Below the pieces are notes generated by a model. The model ran no database searches. It was not told the DNA's origin and saw only the letters and a program-made list of their open reading frames with translations. Shown here in pieces: positions 14,158 to 24,938 of a stretch of DNA of 37,057 nucleotides (positions are counted from its first letter, which is position 1; each line of letters starts with the position of its first letter). Source of the stretch: an uncultured Pelagibacteraceae bacterium (lineage in GTDB: Bacteria; Pseudomonadota; Alphaproteobacteria; Pelagibacterales; Pelagibacteraceae); the NCBI GenBank assembly GCA_902596975.1, contig CACJWS010000012.1, positions 1-37,057 on the forward strand, read 5' to 3'. The position numbers and the translations under genes are program-made.

Positions 14158-16545
14158 ATGGATATAAAAGTAACATTACCATTATTACCATTGAGAGACA
14201 TAGTAGTTTTTCCAAGTATGGTAATCCCTTTATTTGTTGGAAGAGATAAGTCCATAACCGCATTAAATGAAGTAATGAAAGGTGATAAGAAAATTGTTCT
14301 TGTCACACAAAAAAATTCTGAAGTTGATGATCCTAAAAAAAATGATGTATTCACTTATGGATGTGAAAGTAATATTTTGCAATTACTAAAACTTCCTGAT
14401 GGAACTGTTAAAGTATTAGTTGAAGGCACCAAAAGAGTTAAAATAATAGATTTTAAAGATGATGAAAAATTCATTAAATGCACTTTTGAGTATCAAAAAG
14501 ATATTATCTCAAAAGAAGATGATCTACTTCCTTTAAGTTTAACGGCTATAAAAAGATTAGAAAAGTTAACTAGTGTTAATAAGAAAATATCCTCAGAGAC
14601 AATCAATAATATAAAGCAATTAAAGGATCCGTCCAAAATTGCTGATAACATTATTTCACATATAAATGCTAGCATCTCAGAAAAACAACAAATCTTTGAA
14701 ATTTTAGATGTTAAAAAAAGATTAAATAATGTGATTAAAATCATGGAAAATGAGGCAAGCATCATAGGCGTTGAGAAAAGAATAAGAGGAAGAGTTAAAA
14801 CTCAAATGGAGAAAACTCAGAGAGAATATTATTTAAATGAACAATTAAAAGCCATTCAAAAAGAATTAGGTGAAATTGAAGATGGTAAGGATGAAACCAC
14901 AAGCTTAAAAAAATCAATTTTAAAGGCAAAGATGCCAAAAGAAGTTGAAAAGAAATGTATGTCTGAATTAAAAAAATTAAAAAATATGAGTCCAATGTCT
15001 GCTGAGGCAACTGTTGTAAGAAACTATCTAGATTGGATGATAGATTTGCCTTGGTTTAAAAAAGATAAAGTAGACATAGATTTAAATAAAGCATTGAAAA
15101 TTTTAGAAGAAGATCACTTTGGATTAGAAAAAGTTAAAGAGAGAATTATTGAATTTTTAGCTGTACAGAAAAGAATGGATAAAATCAAAGGACCAATACT
15201 TTGTTTAGTAGGTCCTCCAGGTGTAGGAAAGACTTCATTAGGTAAATCAATAGCTAAAGCCACTAATAGACAATTTGTCAGAATGTCGTTAGGTGGCGTT
15301 AGAGATGAAGCGGAAGTAAGAGGTCACAGAAGAACTTATATCGGTTCACTTCCTGGAAAAATAATTCAAATGATGAAAAAAGCAGGGACTAAAAATCCAT
15401 TATTTCTGCTAGATGAGATTGATAAAGTTGGAAATGATTATAGAGGAGATCCATCTTCCGCATTATTAGAGGCTTTGGATCCTGAGCAGAACACAACATT
15501 TAATGATCATTACTTGGAAGTTGATTATGATTTATCAGATGTTATGTTTGTGACAACAGCTAACACATTAAATATTCTTCCCCCACTTTTAGATAGAATG
15601 GAAGTCATAAGAATTCCAGGATATACAGAAGATGAGAAGATTAATATTGCTAACAAATATTTACTTCCTAAACAAATCAAAGATAACGGTGTTAAAGAAG
15701 GTGAAATGAAGTTAGCCGACGACACAATTAAAGAAATCATAAGAAGTTATACAAGAGAAAGTGGTGTTAGAAATTTAGAGAGAGAAATATCGAAAGTAAC
15801 AAGAAAAGTTGTAAAAAAAGTTGTAAATAATGAAGAAAAGAGTGTTGAAGTTAATGAAAAAAATATACCTGACTTTCTCGGAATTAAGAAATTTAAATTT
15901 GGAGAACTAGAAACAAAAGATAAAGTTGGAATAGTTATAGGTTTAGCTTGGACAGAGTTTGGCGGTGAAATATTAAAAGTTGAAACTGTTAATATGCCAG
16001 GTAAAGGCAGAATGCAGATAACTGGTAAATTAGGTGATGTAATGCAAGAATCTGTAAAGGCTGCAAAATCTTACGTTAGATCAAAATGCTTAGAATTTGG
16101 TGTAACACCACCACTATTTGAGAAAAAAGATTTTCACATACATGTCCCAGAAGGAGCAACACCGAAAGATGGTCCTTCAGCAGGTATAGCCATGGTTACA
16201 TCAATAGTATCTTCAATTACCAAAGTTCCAGTTAAGAGAGAAATTGCTATGACTGGAGAGGTAACTATTACAGGTCAAGTTTTACCTATTGGTGGACTTA
16301 AAGAAAAACTTTTAGCAGCACATAGAGCTGGTGTTAAAAAAGTTTTGATACCCAAAGAAAATGAAAAAGATTTAGTTGATGTGCCAAAAAAAGTGAAAGA
16401 TGATATTGAAATAGTTCCTGTAGAAACTGCTGATGAAGTAATTAAAATAGCTTTGACTAAAGAATTGAAACCTACTGAATGGACTGAAGTAGATAAGTTA
16501 ACCGAAACTAAAAAAGACGATAAATCCCAAGCTAGTATTCAGTAA
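14158..16545 (+). CDS. lon: ATP-dependent protease Lon
   Basis: Homohexameric AAA+ protease that degrades misfolded and regulatory proteins in the cytoplasm. The N-terminal substrate-binding (LAN) domain covers about 1-200 (LPLLPLRDIVVFPSMVIPL), followed by a coiled region. The AAA module has Walker A GPPGVGKT at 352-359 and Walker B FLLDEID with D419-E420. The C-terminal peptidase domain carries the Ser-Lys dyad S674 (PKDGPSAG) and K717 (GGLKEK). At 795 residues the length is typical of LonA (E. coli 784), with a short charged tail. It closes the tig-clpP-clpX-lon run. A 62-base gap with a TATAAT box suggests it may also have its own promoter. Confidence 0.98.
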   Translation: MDIKVTLPLLPLRDIVVFPSMVIPLFVGRDKSITALNEVMKGDKKIVLVTQKNSEVDDPKKNDVFTYGCESNILQLLKLPDGTVKVLVEGTKRVKIIDFKDDEKFIKCTFEYQKDIISKEDDLLPLSLTAIKRLEKLTSVNKKISSETINNIKQLKDPSKIADNIISHINASISEKQQIFEILDVKKRLNNVIKIMENEASIIGVEKRIRGRVKTQMEKTQREYYLNEQLKAIQKELGEIEDGKDETTSLKKSILKAKMPKEVEKKCMSELKKLKNMSPMSAEATVVRNYLDWMIDLPWFKKDKVDIDLNKALKILEEDHFGLEKVKERIIEFLAVQKRMDKIKGPILCLVGPPGVGKTSLGKSIAKATNRQFVRMSLGGVRDEAEVRGHRRTYIGSLPGKIIQMMKKAGTKNPLFLLDEIDKVGNDYRGDPSSALLEALDPEQNTTFNDHYLEVDYDLSDVMFVTTANTLNILPPLLDRMEVIRIPGYTEDEKINIANKYLLPKQIKDNGVKEGEMKLADDTIKEIIRSYTRESGVRNLEREISKVTRKVVKKVVNNEEKSVEVNEKNIPDFLGIKKFKFGELETKDKVGIVIGLAWTEFGGEILKVETVNMPGKGRMQITGKLGDVMQESVKAAKSYVRSKCLEFGVTPPLFEKKDFHIHVPEGATPKDGPSAGIAMVTSIVSSITKVPVKREIAMTGEVTITGQVLPIGGLKEKLLAAHRAGVKKVLIPKENEKDLVDVPKKVKDDIEIVPVETADEVIKIALTKELKPTEWTEVDKLTETKKDDKSQASIQ

Positions 16546-16552
16546 TAAACAA

Positions 16553-16581
16553 TTTACATTATAATAACCTTGATGTAATAG
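16553..16581 (+). promoter_or_regulatory. Probable promoter of the tRNA-Val / tRNA-Asp pair
   Basis: TTTACA at 16553-16558 (one mismatch to TTGACA) is followed by overlapping -10 candidates TGTAAT (16574-16579, 15-bp spacer) and TAATAG (16576-16581, 17-bp spacer). The first ends 13 nt before tRNA-Val, the same distance as in the tRNA-Leu promoter. It could also feed transcription into the nuo operon, because no terminator follows the tRNAs. Confidence 0.45.
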
Positions 16582-16592
16582 TACCATGTTTT

Positions 16593-16668
16593 GGGCGGTT
16601 AGCTCAGTTGGTAGAGCATCTCGTTTACACCGAGGGGGTCAAAGGTTCGAGTCCTTTACTGCCCACCA
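16593..16668 (+). tRNA. tRNA-Val(UAC)
   Basis: The 76-nt cloverleaf includes encoded CCA. The acceptor GGGCGGT pairs with ACTGCCC, discriminator A. The D-arm AGCTCAGTTGGTAGAGC is canonical, the anticodon stem-loop TCTCG-TTTACAC-CGAGG gives anticodon TAC, and the T-arm contains GGTTCGAGTCC. It is 6 nt upstream of tRNA-Asp, so both are probably cut from one precursor. Confidence 0.97.
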
Positions 16669-16674
16669 AAACAC

Positions 16675-16751
16675 GGGGGTGTAGCTCAGTTGGTTAGAGC
16701 GATCGCCTGTCACGCGATAGGTCGAGGGTTCGAGTCCCTTCACTCCCGCCA
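16675..16751 (+). tRNA. tRNA-Asp(GUC)
   Basis: The 77-nt cloverleaf includes encoded CCA. The acceptor GGGGGTG pairs with CACTCCC (one G-T pair), discriminator G as expected for aspartate. The anticodon loop CTGTCAC gives GTC, and the T-arm contains GGTTCGAGTCC. It lies 83 nt before the nuoA start with no clear terminator between. Confidence 0.97.
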
Positions 16752-16797
16752 TCAAATAAATGAATAAAATAGAGCATTAAAATGTGACCTATCTACT

Positions 16798-16816
16798 CTT
16801 TTAGTTGATCTAAAAG
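16798..16816. repeat. Perfect inverted repeat upstream of nuoA
   Basis: CTTTTAG (16798-16804), 5-nt loop TTGAT, CTAAAAG (16810-16816). It sits between tRNA-Asp and nuoA, ending 18 nt before the chosen nuoA start. It is followed by GTGC, not a T run, so it does not look like an intrinsic terminator. It could be an operator or an mRNA stem-loop near the 5' end of the nuo transcript. Confidence 0.45.
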
Positions 16817-16834
16817 GTGCTATATAGACTCATC

Positions 16835-17203
16835 ATGCTTGCGGAATTTTTAAAAGATTATTTGCCAATAATTGTATTTTTAATAGTTGCACTTGTATTA
16901 AGTGTAGCATTTGTAGCGGTCAATTATTTAGCATCTCCAAAAAATCCTGATCCAGAAAAATTATCGGCATATGAATGTGGCTTCGAACCATTTAATGACT
17001 CTAGAATGGAATTTGATGTTAGATTTTATCTTGTTGCAATATTATTTATTATTTTTGATTTAGAAATCGCTTTTCTATTTCCGTGGGCAATATCTCTAGG
17101 CAAAATTGGAATATTCGGATTTACATCAATGATGATTTTCTTATTTATTCTTACTATTGGGTTTATTTATGAATGGAAAAAAGGAGCATTAGACTGGGAA
17201 TAA
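16835..17203 (+). CDS. nuoA: NADH-quinone oxidoreductase subunit A
   Basis: Small membrane subunit of respiratory complex I (proton-pumping NADH:quinone oxidoreductase), next to the quinone tunnel. It has 122 residues and three transmembrane helices (about 9-31, 62-85, 90-112), with the long loop [12 protein letters not shown] and the acidic [12 protein letters not shown] segment typical of NuoA/ND3. I chose ATG 16835 because [12 protein letters not shown] matches the usual NuoA start; the upstream GTG at 16817 would add six residues (MLYRLI) and overlaps no better ribosome binding site. It is the first gene of the nuo operon; nuoB follows after one base. Confidence 0.95.
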   Translation: MLAEFLKDYLPIIVFLIVALVLSVAFVAVNYLASPKNPDPEKLSAYECGFEPFNDSRMEFDVRFYLVAILFIIFDLEIAFLFPWAISLGKIGIFGFTSMMIFLFILTIGFIYEWKKGALDWE

Positions 17204-17204
17204 A

Positions 17205-17726
17205 ATGAATTTAGAAGAAAGAAAAAAAAATATTCCAGAAGAATTTAAACAATTGGCACAAGATTTTAGTGATAATGGTTTTATAACAACATCACTAGAT
17301 AATCTAGTTAACTGGGCTAGAACTGGATCATTACATTGGATGACTTTTGGTCTTGCATGTTGTGCAGTTGAAATGATGCAAACTTCCATGCCAAGATATG
17401 ATTTAGAGAGATTTGGTGCTGCCCCTAGAGCTTCACCTAGACAATCAGATGTTATGATTGTTGCTGGAACCCTAACAAATAAAATGGCTCCAGCACTGAG
17501 AAAAGTTTATGATCAGATGCCAGAACCAAGATACGTAATTTCCATGGGAAGTTGTGCAAATGGTGGAGGATATTATCATTACTCTTACTCTGTAGTAAGA
17601 GGATGCGATCGTATTGTACCAGTTGATGTATATGTTCCAGGGTGCCCTCCTTCTGCTGAAGCACTTTTATATGGGATAATGCAACTTCAAAAGAAAATCA
17701 GGAACAAAGGTTCTTTGGAAAGATAA
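17205..17726 (+). CDS. nuoB: NADH-quinone oxidoreductase subunit B
   Basis: Peripheral-arm subunit that holds the terminal iron-sulfur cluster N2, the direct electron donor to quinone. The cluster ligands are visible: the adjacent pair C52-C53 in [10 protein letters not shown]117 in GSCANGG and C147 in [10 protein letters not shown]. At 173 residues the length is normal for alphaproteobacteria. It is one base after nuoA and three bases before nuoC. Confidence 0.97.
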   Translation: MNLEERKKNIPEEFKQLAQDFSDNGFITTSLDNLVNWARTGSLHWMTFGLACCAVEMMQTSMPRYDLERFGAAPRASPRQSDVMIVAGTLTNKMAPALRKVYDQMPEPRYVISMGSCANGGGYYHYSYSVVRGCDRIVPVDVYVPGCPPSAEALLYGIMQLQKKIRNKGSLER

Positions 17727-17729
17727 AAA

Positions 17730-18320
17730 ATGCAAAACATCCAGGATTTAGAAAAAATTTTGAATTCAGAACTAAATACTAAAATAAAAAGTTCTTTAAT
17801 CAAACATAATCAAATTTACTTAAAAATAGATGAAGCGGACTTAACAGAAGTTATTTTATTCTTAAAAACAAATTCAAAAACTAAATTTAGACAATTGATA
17901 GATATCACAGCTGTAGATTTTCCTGAAAATGAAATTAGATTTAAATTAGTTTATCTATTATTAAGTCATGAATTTAATCAAAGAATTATCATAGAGATGG
18001 ATGTAAAAGAAAAAGAAATTGTTGATTCAATAACATCTATATTTCCAGCTGCAAATTGGATGGAAAGAGAAGTATTTGACATGTATGGAATTGATTTTAA
18101 AGATCATCCAGACCTGAGAAGAATACTTACAGATTATGGCTTTGAAGGACATCCATTAAGAAAAGATTTTCCTTTAACAGGTCATAATGAAGTTAGATAC
18201 AGTCATGAAACTAAAAAAGTTATTTATGAGCCAGTAAAATTAGAACAAAATTATAGAAACTTTGATTATGAAAGTCCTTGGGAAGGAACCAAGTATATAA
18301 AAGAACAAACTAAAGAATAA
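17730..18320 (+). CDS. nuoC: NADH-quinone oxidoreductase subunit C
   Basis: 30-kDa-type subunit of the connecting fragment of complex I, without cofactors, binding NuoD and NuoB. The family signature [20 protein letters not shown] followed by [13 protein letters not shown] is present at about 110-150. It is a separate 196-residue protein, not fused to NuoD as in E. coli. The N-terminal 30 residues are lysine-rich and divergent. Its stop overlaps the nuoD start by one base (TAATG). Confidence 0.97.
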   Translation: MQNIQDLEKILNSELNTKIKSSLIKHNQIYLKIDEADLTEVILFLKTNSKTKFRQLIDITAVDFPENEIRFKLVYLLLSHEFNQRIIIEMDVKEKEIVDSITSIFPAANWMEREVFDMYGIDFKDHPDLRRILTDYGFEGHPLRKDFPLTGHNEVRYSHETKKVIYEPVKLEQNYRNFDYESPWEGTKYIKEQTKE

Positions 18321-19495
18321 TGGCAAAAGAAACTAAAACTTTGAATCTAAATTTTGGACCTCAACATCCTGCTGCCCATGGAGTTTTAAGATTAATATTG
18401 CAGTTAGATGGCGAAATTGTTGAAAAAGCAGATCCACACATCGGTTTATTGCATAGGGGCACAGAAAAATTAATTGAAAATAAAACTTATACCCAAGCAG
18501 TTCCGTATTTTGATCGACTAGATTATGTTGCACCAATGAATCAAGAACACGCTTTTGCTTTAGCAATTGAAAAAATATTAAAAATAGAAGTTCCAATAAG
18601 AGCTCAATACATAAGAGTAATGTTTTGTGAGATTGGAAGAATACTTAGTCATATTTTAAATGTGACAACACAAGCAATGGATGTTGGAGCATTAACACCA
18701 ACTTTATGGGGATTTGAAGAAAGAGAAATATTAATGGGTTTTTATGAAAAAGTTTCTGGTTCTAGATTGCATGCTAATTATTTTAGAGCTGGAGGAGTAC
18801 ATCAAGATCTACCAAAAGGATTAGATAAAGAGATAGGAAAATTCTGTGAAAGATTTCCAAAGATAATAAATGATTTAGAATTACTTTTAACAGATAACCG
18901 AATATTTAAGCAAAGGAATGTTGATATAGGAGTAGTATCAAAACAAGATGCTCTCGATTATTCTTTTTCTGGTGTTATGCTGAGAGGATCTGGCGTTCCG
19001 TGGGATTTAAGAAAATCCCAGCCATACGATTGTTATGAACAATTTGAATTCAAAATCCCAATAGGTAAAAATGGTGATTGTTATGACAGATATCTATGCA
19101 GAATTGAAGAAATGAAAGAAAGTGTAAATATAATAAATCAATGCCTGGCAAATTTACCTGTTGGACCAATTAAAACTGATGATGGAAAAATCAGTCCACC
19201 ACCAAAAAAAGAAATAAAACAATCTATGGAAGCATTAATCCATCACTTTAAGTTATATACTGAAGGTTATAGAGTTGATAAAGATGAAATATATACAGCT
19301 GTAGAGGCTCCTAAAGGAGAATTTGGTGTTTACTTAATTTCTGATGGTTCAAGCAAACCTTATAAATGTAAAATTAGGGCTCCAGGATTTTCTCATTTAC
19401 AAGCTATGGATTACTTAATTAAAGGTCATATGTTAGCTGATGTTCCTGCAGTTTTAGGTTCAATGGATATTGTTTTTGGAGAGGTAGACAGATAA
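18320..19495 (+). CDS. nuoD: NADH-quinone oxidoreductase subunit D
   Basis: 49-kDa-type subunit, related to the hydrogenase large subunit, that forms much of the quinone-binding pocket with NuoB. It starts with the hallmark [12 protein letters not shown] at 13-24, containing the loop histidine that contacts quinone, followed by [12 protein letters not shown]. It ends with the family-typical FGEVDR. At 391 residues it has the typical length. It overlaps nuoC and nuoE by one base each. Confidence 0.98.
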   Translation: MAKETKTLNLNFGPQHPAAHGVLRLILQLDGEIVEKADPHIGLLHRGTEKLIENKTYTQAVPYFDRLDYVAPMNQEHAFALAIEKILKIEVPIRAQYIRVMFCEIGRILSHILNVTTQAMDVGALTPTLWGFEEREILMGFYEKVSGSRLHANYFRAGGVHQDLPKGLDKEIGKFCERFPKIINDLELLLTDNRIFKQRNVDIGVVSKQDALDYSFSGVMLRGSGVPWDLRKSQPYDCYEQFEFKIPIGKNGDCYDRYLCRIEEMKESVNIINQCLANLPVGPIKTDDGKISPPPKKEIKQSMEALIHHFKLYTEGYRVDKDEIYTAVEAPKGEFGVYLISDGSSKPYKCKIRAPGFSHLQAMDYLIKGHMLADVPAVLGSMDIVFGEVDR

Positions 19496-20103
19496 TGGCT
19501 ATTAAAAAAATATCAAAAGTACAACCTGAAAAATTTGAGTTTAATAAAAAAAATAAAGAAACTGCCGATAGTATTATTAAAAATTATCCCTCTGGAAAAC
19601 AACAAAGTGCAGTTATGGCTTTACTGTACTTAGCACAAAAACAAAATGATAATTGGATACCTTTAAGTGCAATGAAATACATAGCAAAGTATTTAGATAT
19701 GCCATACATAAAAGTATATGAAGTAGCTACATTTTATAGTATGTATAATTTAACTCCAGTTGGTAAATATTTCTTTCAAGTATGTACTACAACCCCTTGT
19801 ATGTTAAGGGGTGCGTATAATTTAGTAGATGTTTGTAAACGAAAAATTTCTGAAGAAGAAAATCGCCTGTCAGAAGATGGAAAAACTTCTTGGTTAGAAG
19901 TAGAATGTTTAGGTGCTTGCGTGAATGCTCCAATGCTTCAATTAAATGAGGACTATTATGAGGATTTAGATCCAACAAAACTAGAGCAAATAATTGATAA
20001 AATAAGTAATGATGAAGTTCCCCAACCAGGATCTTATAGAGGCAGATTAAGTTCTGAACCAGAAAATACTAGAAAAACATTAATAGGTAATAAAAATGCT
20101 TGA
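19495..20103 (+). CDS. nuoE: NADH-quinone oxidoreductase subunit E
   Basis: 24-kDa-type subunit of the NADH dehydrogenase module, carrying the [2Fe-2S] cluster N1a. Its ligands are C97 and C102 (CTTTPC) plus C138 and C142 (CLGAC), the thioredoxin-like ferredoxin pattern. The helical N-terminal domain is at about 20-85. At 202 residues it is longer than E. coli NuoE (166) at both ends, as in many alphaproteobacteria. It overlaps nuoF by eight bases (ATGCTTGA). Confidence 0.97.
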   Translation: MAIKKISKVQPEKFEFNKKNKETADSIIKNYPSGKQQSAVMALLYLAQKQNDNWIPLSAMKYIAKYLDMPYIKVYEVATFYSMYNLTPVGKYFFQVCTTTPCMLRGAYNLVDVCKRKISEEENRLSEDGKTSWLEVECLGACVNAPMLQLNEDYYEDLDPTKLEQIIDKISNDEVPQPGSYRGRLSSEPENTRKTLIGNKNA

Positions 20104-21427
20104 AGATAAAGATAGGATTTTTCAAAATTTATACAATGATTTTGGTGCTGATTTAACATCTGCAAAAAAGAGAGGAGATTGGAAGGATACAAAAGAAATT
20201 TGCGGCAAAGGAAGAGAATGGATAATTAATGAAATTAAAACCTCAGAACTTAGAGGAAGAGGTGGTGCTGGATTTCCTACAGGATTGAAATGGTCTTTTG
20301 CTCCAAAAGAAGTTGGATCAAGACCACATTATTTAGTAATTAACGCGGATGAGTCTGAACCAGGCACATGTAAAGACAGAGATATTTTAAGATTTGAACC
20401 ACATAAATTAATAGAAGGCTGTTTAATTGCATCTTACGCAGTTAATGCACACAAGTGCTATATTTATATAAGAGGAGAATATTTTAATGAAGGACAAAAG
20501 CTTCAAACAGCTATTGATGAAGCTTACAAGGATGGTCTCTTAGGAAAAAATTCTGCAGGGACCGATTGGGAATTAGATATATATATTCATTATGGTGCTG
20601 GTGCTTATATCTGTGGTGAGGAAACTGCTTTGCTCGAGAGTATTGAGGGAAAAAAAGGTCAACCAAGATTAAAACCTCCATTTCCAGCTTTAATAGGACT
20701 TTATGGTTGTCCAACAATAATAAACAATGTTGAGACAATTTCAGTGGTGCCAACTATACTAAGAAGAGGTGGAAAATGGTTTTCATCCCTTGGTAGACCA
20801 AAAAATACTGGTTCTAAAATATATTGTATTTCAGGAAATGTAAATAATCCCTGCAACGTAGAAGAAGAAATGGGAATTCCTTTAAAAGAATTAATTGAAA
20901 AACATGCAGGTGGAGTAATAGGTGGATGGGATAATTTAAAAGCAGTTATACCTGGCGGTTCATCTATGCCTTTACTACCAAAAGAGACATGTGAAACAAT
21001 TAAAATGGACTTTGATGCATGTGTTGAGAATAAAACTGGTTTAGGAACAGCTGGTATTGTGGTTATAAATAAAGATCAAGACATTATTAAGTGTATGGCT
21101 AGAATTGCAAGATTTTATAAACACGAGAGTTGTGGTCAATGTACACCATGTAGAGAAGGTTCTGGTTGGATGTGGAGAATGTTAGAAAGAATGGCAAAAG
21201 GTGAAGCAACAAGAGATGAAGTAGATATGTTATTAGATGTAACAAAACAAATTGAAGGCCATACCATTTGTGCTTTTGGAGAAGGATCTTCATGGCCTGT
21301 TCAGGGATTAATCAGAAATTTTAAAGATGAAATAATTGAAAGAAACAAGTTTGATCCAATTGTGAAAAAACAAAAAGATATACCTTATTTAGTTGATCAA
21401 CATTTATTAGAAAAAGAAAATGCTTAA
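20096..21427 (+). CDS. nuoF: NADH-quinone oxidoreductase subunit F
   Basis: 51-kDa-type subunit, the entry point for electrons: it binds NADH, FMN and the [4Fe-4S] cluster N3. The NADH-binding glycine-rich loop [11 protein letters not shown] is at 53-63, the FMN-side motif [11 protein letters not shown] around 180, and the cluster ligands are C346, C349, C352 ([11 protein letters not shown]) and C392 (TICAFG). At 443 residues it is full length. It overlaps both nuoE and nuoG by eight bases, so translation of E, F and G is probably coupled. Confidence 0.98.
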   Translation: MLEDKDRIFQNLYNDFGADLTSAKKRGDWKDTKEICGKGREWIINEIKTSELRGRGGAGFPTGLKWSFAPKEVGSRPHYLVINADESEPGTCKDRDILRFEPHKLIEGCLIASYAVNAHKCYIYIRGEYFNEGQKLQTAIDEAYKDGLLGKNSAGTDWELDIYIHYGAGAYICGEETALLESIEGKKGQPRLKPPFPALIGLYGCPTIINNVETISVVPTILRRGGKWFSSLGRPKNTGSKIYCISGNVNNPCNVEEEMGIPLKELIEKHAGGVIGGWDNLKAVIPGGSSMPLLPKETCETIKMDFDACVENKTGLGTAGIVVINKDQDIIKCMARIARFYKHESCGQCTPCREGSGWMWRMLERMAKGEATRDEVDMLLDVTKQIEGHTICAFGEGSSWPVQGLIRNFKDEIIERNKFDPIVKKQKDIPYLVDQHLLEKENA

Positions 21428-23450
21428 ACTTAAAGTAAATGATATTGATGTCGAGGTAGAAGAGGGAACTACAGTATTGCAAGCTTGCGAACAAGCTGGA
21501 GCAGAGATACCAAGGTTCTGTTATCACGAAAAATTATCAATAGCCGGAAATTGTAGAATGTGTTTAGTTGAAATGGAAAAATCTCCTAAGCCAATAGCAT
21601 CTTGCGCGATGCCTGCTGCAGAGGGAATGGTGCTTAGAACTAACACCGAAAAAGTGAAAAAAGCAAGAAAAGGTGTAATGGAATTTTTACTAGCAAACCA
21701 TCCACTAGATTGTCCAGTATGTGATCAAGGTGGAGAATGTGATTTACAAGATCAATCTATGTATTACGGAATTGATAAATCAAGATTTAAAGAAAATAAA
21801 AGATATGTACCCGAAAAATATATGGGTCCACTAATTAAAACTCAAATGACAAGATGCATTCATTGTACAAGATGTATTAGATTTGCAACCGAAGTTGCTG
21901 GAGTTCCTGAGCTTGGAGCAATCGGTAGAGGTGAGAATATGCAAATTACTACTTATTTGGAAAAGGCAATGGAGTCAGAACTCTCAGCTAATGTTATTGA
22001 TTTATGTCCTGTCGGTGCACTTACATCAAAGCCCTATGTCTTCGAAGCTAGACCATGGGAACTTAAAAAAACCGAGACAATTGATGTGATGGATGCTGTT
22101 GGATCAAATATAAGAGTCGATACATACGGATGGGAAGTCAAGAGAGTTCTTCCAAGAATTAATGAAGAAATAAATGAAGAATGGATATCAGATAAAACCA
22201 GATATGCATGTGATGGCTTAAAAAATCAAAGATTAGATACACCTTATGTAAAGATTAATAATAAATTAAAGCCATCAAGTTGGGATGAAGCTTTTAAAGC
22301 TGCATCTGAAAGAATTTCAAAAACAAAGTCTGAAAAGATTGCTGGATTTATAGGTGATATGACAAATATGGAAACTACTTATGCAGCAAAAGATTTTTTT
22401 GAAAAAACGATTAAGTCTGAAAATTTGGAATCTAGATATGAAAAATTATATATTAATACAAATGTAAGAAGTAATTATCTATTTAACAGTTCCATTGAAG
22501 GAATAGAAAAAAGTGATTTAATAATTCTAATAGGTACAAATCCAAGATATGAAGCTACAATATTAAACTCACGAATTAGAAAAAATTATTTAAAACATAA
22601 GACCGAAATTATATCTTTAGGTGATATTGGTGATTTAACTTATCCTTACCAAGTTATAGCAAATAACACCGACACTATAAAAGATATTATTGATAATAAG
22701 CATGAAATTTCAGAAAAAATTAAAAAATCGAAATATCCGTGTGTAATTTTTGGACAATCAGTCCTTAAACTTAAGTCGGCACCTTATATTTTTGAAGAAT
22801 TCAAAAATTATCTATTAGTAAATAATAAAATTTCTGATGATTGGAATGCATTAAATATATTATCAAAAAATTCATCCACAGTAGGCTCATATGACTTAAA
22901 TGTATTGTCAAAAAATTCTAGCTACGAAATATTGGATAAATTAGAAAACAATAACTTTGAAATTTTAATTTTATTTGGCCAAGATAATTTAAATTTTGAG
23001 AAAAAAAATGAATTTATAATATATATAGGTAGTCACGGCGATAAAGGTGCAAGTATTGCCGATGTAATTTTGCCTGGCTCTACTTACACAGAACAAGATG
23101 GTTATTTTACAAACTTAGAAGGAAAATTACAAAAAGCCTACAAGGCATCATATCCACCAGGTGAAGCGAAAGAGGATTGGCAAATAATAAACGAATTGTC
23201 TTCATTCATTAAGAGAAAAAATTTATACAAAGATAAAAATCAACTTATCGATTCATTAATAAATTATTTAAATCTTAATAATAAAAATGAAGCTGTTTTT
23301 GAGGTGCCTGAATATAATTTTAAATCAGAAAAAATTATTACTGAAGAGATTGATTATTATCACTCAAATGTAATAGCGAGAGCATCAAAAACAATGTCAG
23401 AGTGTAAAAATATTAGAATGAGTTTGCCAAAAACTGGAACCGATAATTAA
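21420..23450 (+). CDS. nuoG: NADH-quinone oxidoreductase subunit G
   Basis: 75-kDa-type iron-sulfur subunit of the electron-input module. Cluster ligands are seen in order: [2Fe-2S] C34, C45, C48, C62; the His-ligated [4Fe-4S] N5 H94, C98, C101, C107; and a further [4Fe-4S] set C146, C149, C152, C196. From about 215 onwards it is a molybdopterin-oxidoreductase-like domain that is catalytically dead in complex I. At 676 residues the length fits the alphaproteobacterial/mitochondrial type without the E. coli N7 insertion. The C-terminal half is more divergent and AT-rich, and around 478-500 contains a short repeated LSKNSS motif. It overlaps nuoF by 8 and nuoH by 1 base. Confidence 0.97.
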   Translation: MLKLKVNDIDVEVEEGTTVLQACEQAGAEIPRFCYHEKLSIAGNCRMCLVEMEKSPKPIASCAMPAAEGMVLRTNTEKVKKARKGVMEFLLANHPLDCPVCDQGGECDLQDQSMYYGIDKSRFKENKRYVPEKYMGPLIKTQMTRCIHCTRCIRFATEVAGVPELGAIGRGENMQITTYLEKAMESELSANVIDLCPVGALTSKPYVFEARPWELKKTETIDVMDAVGSNIRVDTYGWEVKRVLPRINEEINEEWISDKTRYACDGLKNQRLDTPYVKINNKLKPSSWDEAFKAASERISKTKSEKIAGFIGDMTNMETTYAAKDFFEKTIKSENLESRYEKLYINTNVRSNYLFNSSIEGIEKSDLIILIGTNPRYEATILNSRIRKNYLKHKTEIISLGDIGDLTYPYQVIANNTDTIKDIIDNKHEISEKIKKSKYPCVIFGQSVLKLKSAPYIFEEFKNYLLVNNKISDDWNALNILSKNSSTVGSYDLNVLSKNSSYEILDKLENNNFEILILFGQDNLNFEKKNEFIIYIGSHGDKGASIADVILPGSTYTEQDGYFTNLEGKLQKAYKASYPPGEAKEDWQIINELSSFIKRKNLYKDKNQLIDSLINYLNLNNKNEAVFEVPEYNFKSEKIITEEIDYYHSNVIARASKTMSECKNIRMSLPKTGTDN

Positions 23451-24448
23451 TGGCTGAACTATTTATATTTTTTGAACAAATTTATAGAATTCTGTTTCTA
23501 TTGATCCCAGTTTTAGTATCTGTTGCAATGATTGTTTGGTTAGATAGAAGGGTATGGGCATTTGTTCAAAAAAGAAGAGGTCCTAACGTTGTTGGTCCAT
23601 TTGGATTATTTCAAACATTAGCTGACGCATTAAAATACATTTTTAAAGAAATAATCATTCCAGCAAGCTCAAATAAAGTTATATTTATCTTAGCCCCAAT
23701 AGTTACAATGACTTTGGCTTTAATTGCTTGGGCGGTAATTCCTTTTAGTGAAACATTTGTACTAGCAGATATCAATGTCGGTATTTTATATCTTTTTGCA
23801 GTTTCATCTTTAGGTGTTTATGGAATAATTATGGGTGGATGGGCATCTAATTCAAAGTATCCTTTTCTAGGAGCAATTAGATCAGCTGCTCAAATGGTTT
23901 CTTATGAAGTTTCCATAGGTGTAATAATTATAAATGTATTACTTTGTGTAGGTTCATTAAATCTAAGTGACATCGTTTTAGCTCAAAAAGATTTATGGTT
24001 TGTAATACCTCTATTTCCAATGTTTATAATATTTTTTATTTCAGCCTTAGCAGAAACGAACAGACCACCTTTTGATTTGCCCGAAGCAGAAGCAGAGTTA
24101 GTTGCTGGTTACCAGACAGAATACTCTGGAATGATGTATGCAATGTTTTGGTTAGGGGAGTATGCTAACATTTTACTTATGTGTGCAATGGGATCTATTT
24201 TATTTCTTGGTGGCTGGTTATCTCCCATAGATTTATTTCCATTTAACGTTATTCCGGCTCCAATATGGTTAATCTTAAAAATACTCTTTTTATTTATCTT
24301 ATTTGCTCTGATAAAAGCAATAGTACCAAGATACAGGTACGATCAATTAATGAAACTTGGATGGAAAATTTTTCTACCATTTTCATTAATTTATGTAGTA
24401 TTAACTGCAAGTTTTTTAATGTATTTTGATTTATTACCAGGGAATTAG
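23450..24448 (+). CDS. nuoH: NADH-quinone oxidoreductase subunit H
   Basis: ND1-type membrane subunit at the junction of the peripheral and membrane arms, forming the quinone entry channel. About eight transmembrane helices. Family marks are [23 protein letters not shown] near residue 30 and [27 protein letters not shown] (about 200-226), whose acidic residues lie in the quinone/proton coupling region. At 332 residues it is normal. nuoI starts two bases after its stop. Confidence 0.98.
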   Translation: MAELFIFFEQIYRILFLLIPVLVSVAMIVWLDRRVWAFVQKRRGPNVVGPFGLFQTLADALKYIFKEIIIPASSNKVIFILAPIVTMTLALIAWAVIPFSETFVLADINVGILYLFAVSSLGVYGIIMGGWASNSKYPFLGAIRSAAQMVSYEVSIGVIIINVLLCVGSLNLSDIVLAQKDLWFVIPLFPMFIIFFISALAETNRPPFDLPEAEAELVAGYQTEYSGMMYAMFWLGEYANILLMCAMGSILFLGGWLSPIDLFPFNVIPAPIWLILKILFLFILFALIKAIVPRYRYDQLMKLGWKIFLPFSLIYVVLTASFLMYFDLLPGN

Positions 24449-24449
24449 A

Positions 24450-24935
24450 ATGAGCTTAATAAGATTTTTCAAAACAATTTTTATGATTGATTTTTTAACA
24501 GGATTAATCATGGCAATAAAAGAAATATTTAAACCAAAAAAAACAATTAATTATCCATTTGAAAAAGGCTCAATTAGTCCAAGAGCTAGGGGAGAGCATG
24601 CGCTAAGAAGATATCCAAATGGTGAGGAGAGATGTATTGCTTGTAAATTATGTGAAGCTGTTTGTCCTGCTCAGGCTATAACAATAGAATCTAGCGAGAG
24701 AGAAGATGGAAGTAGAAAAACTACTCGTTATGATATTGATATGTTAAAATGTATTTATTGTGGTTTGTGCGAACAATCTTGTCCTGTGGATGCGATTGTG
24801 CAAGGTCCAAATTTCGAATTTGCTACAGAAACAAGAGAAGAACTTTACTACAACAAAGAAAAGTTGTTAGAGAATGGAGATAGATGGGAGAATATTTTAG
24901 CAGCAAATATTAATGCTGATAGCTCCCACAGATAA
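24450..24935 (+). CDS. nuoI: NADH-quinone oxidoreductase subunit I
   Basis: 23-kDa-type ferredoxin subunit holding [4Fe-4S] clusters N6a and N6b that relay electrons to N2. The two binding motifs are C62, C65, C68, C72 ([11 protein letters not shown]) and C101, C104, C107, C111 ([11 protein letters not shown]), each ending in a conserved CP. It is 161 residues. I use ATG 24450 (MSLIRFFKT), which gives the expected amphipathic membrane-associated N-terminus and a one-base gap to nuoH; a TTG 24 bases upstream would overlap nuoH and add a non-family extension. Confidence 0.97.
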   Translation: MSLIRFFKTIFMIDFLTGLIMAIKEIFKPKKTINYPFEKGSISPRARGEHALRRYPNGEERCIACKLCEAVCPAQAITIESSEREDGSRKTTRYDIDMLKCIYCGLCEQSCPVDAIVQGPNFEFATETREELYYNKEKLLENGDRWENILAANINADSSHR

Positions 24936-24938
24936 TCA

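Noticed and set aside
16817..16834. GTG at 16817 as nuoA start
   Set aside because: It adds MLYRLI before the conserved [11 protein letters not shown] start, and lies at the edge of the inverted repeat; ATG 16835 fits the family better.
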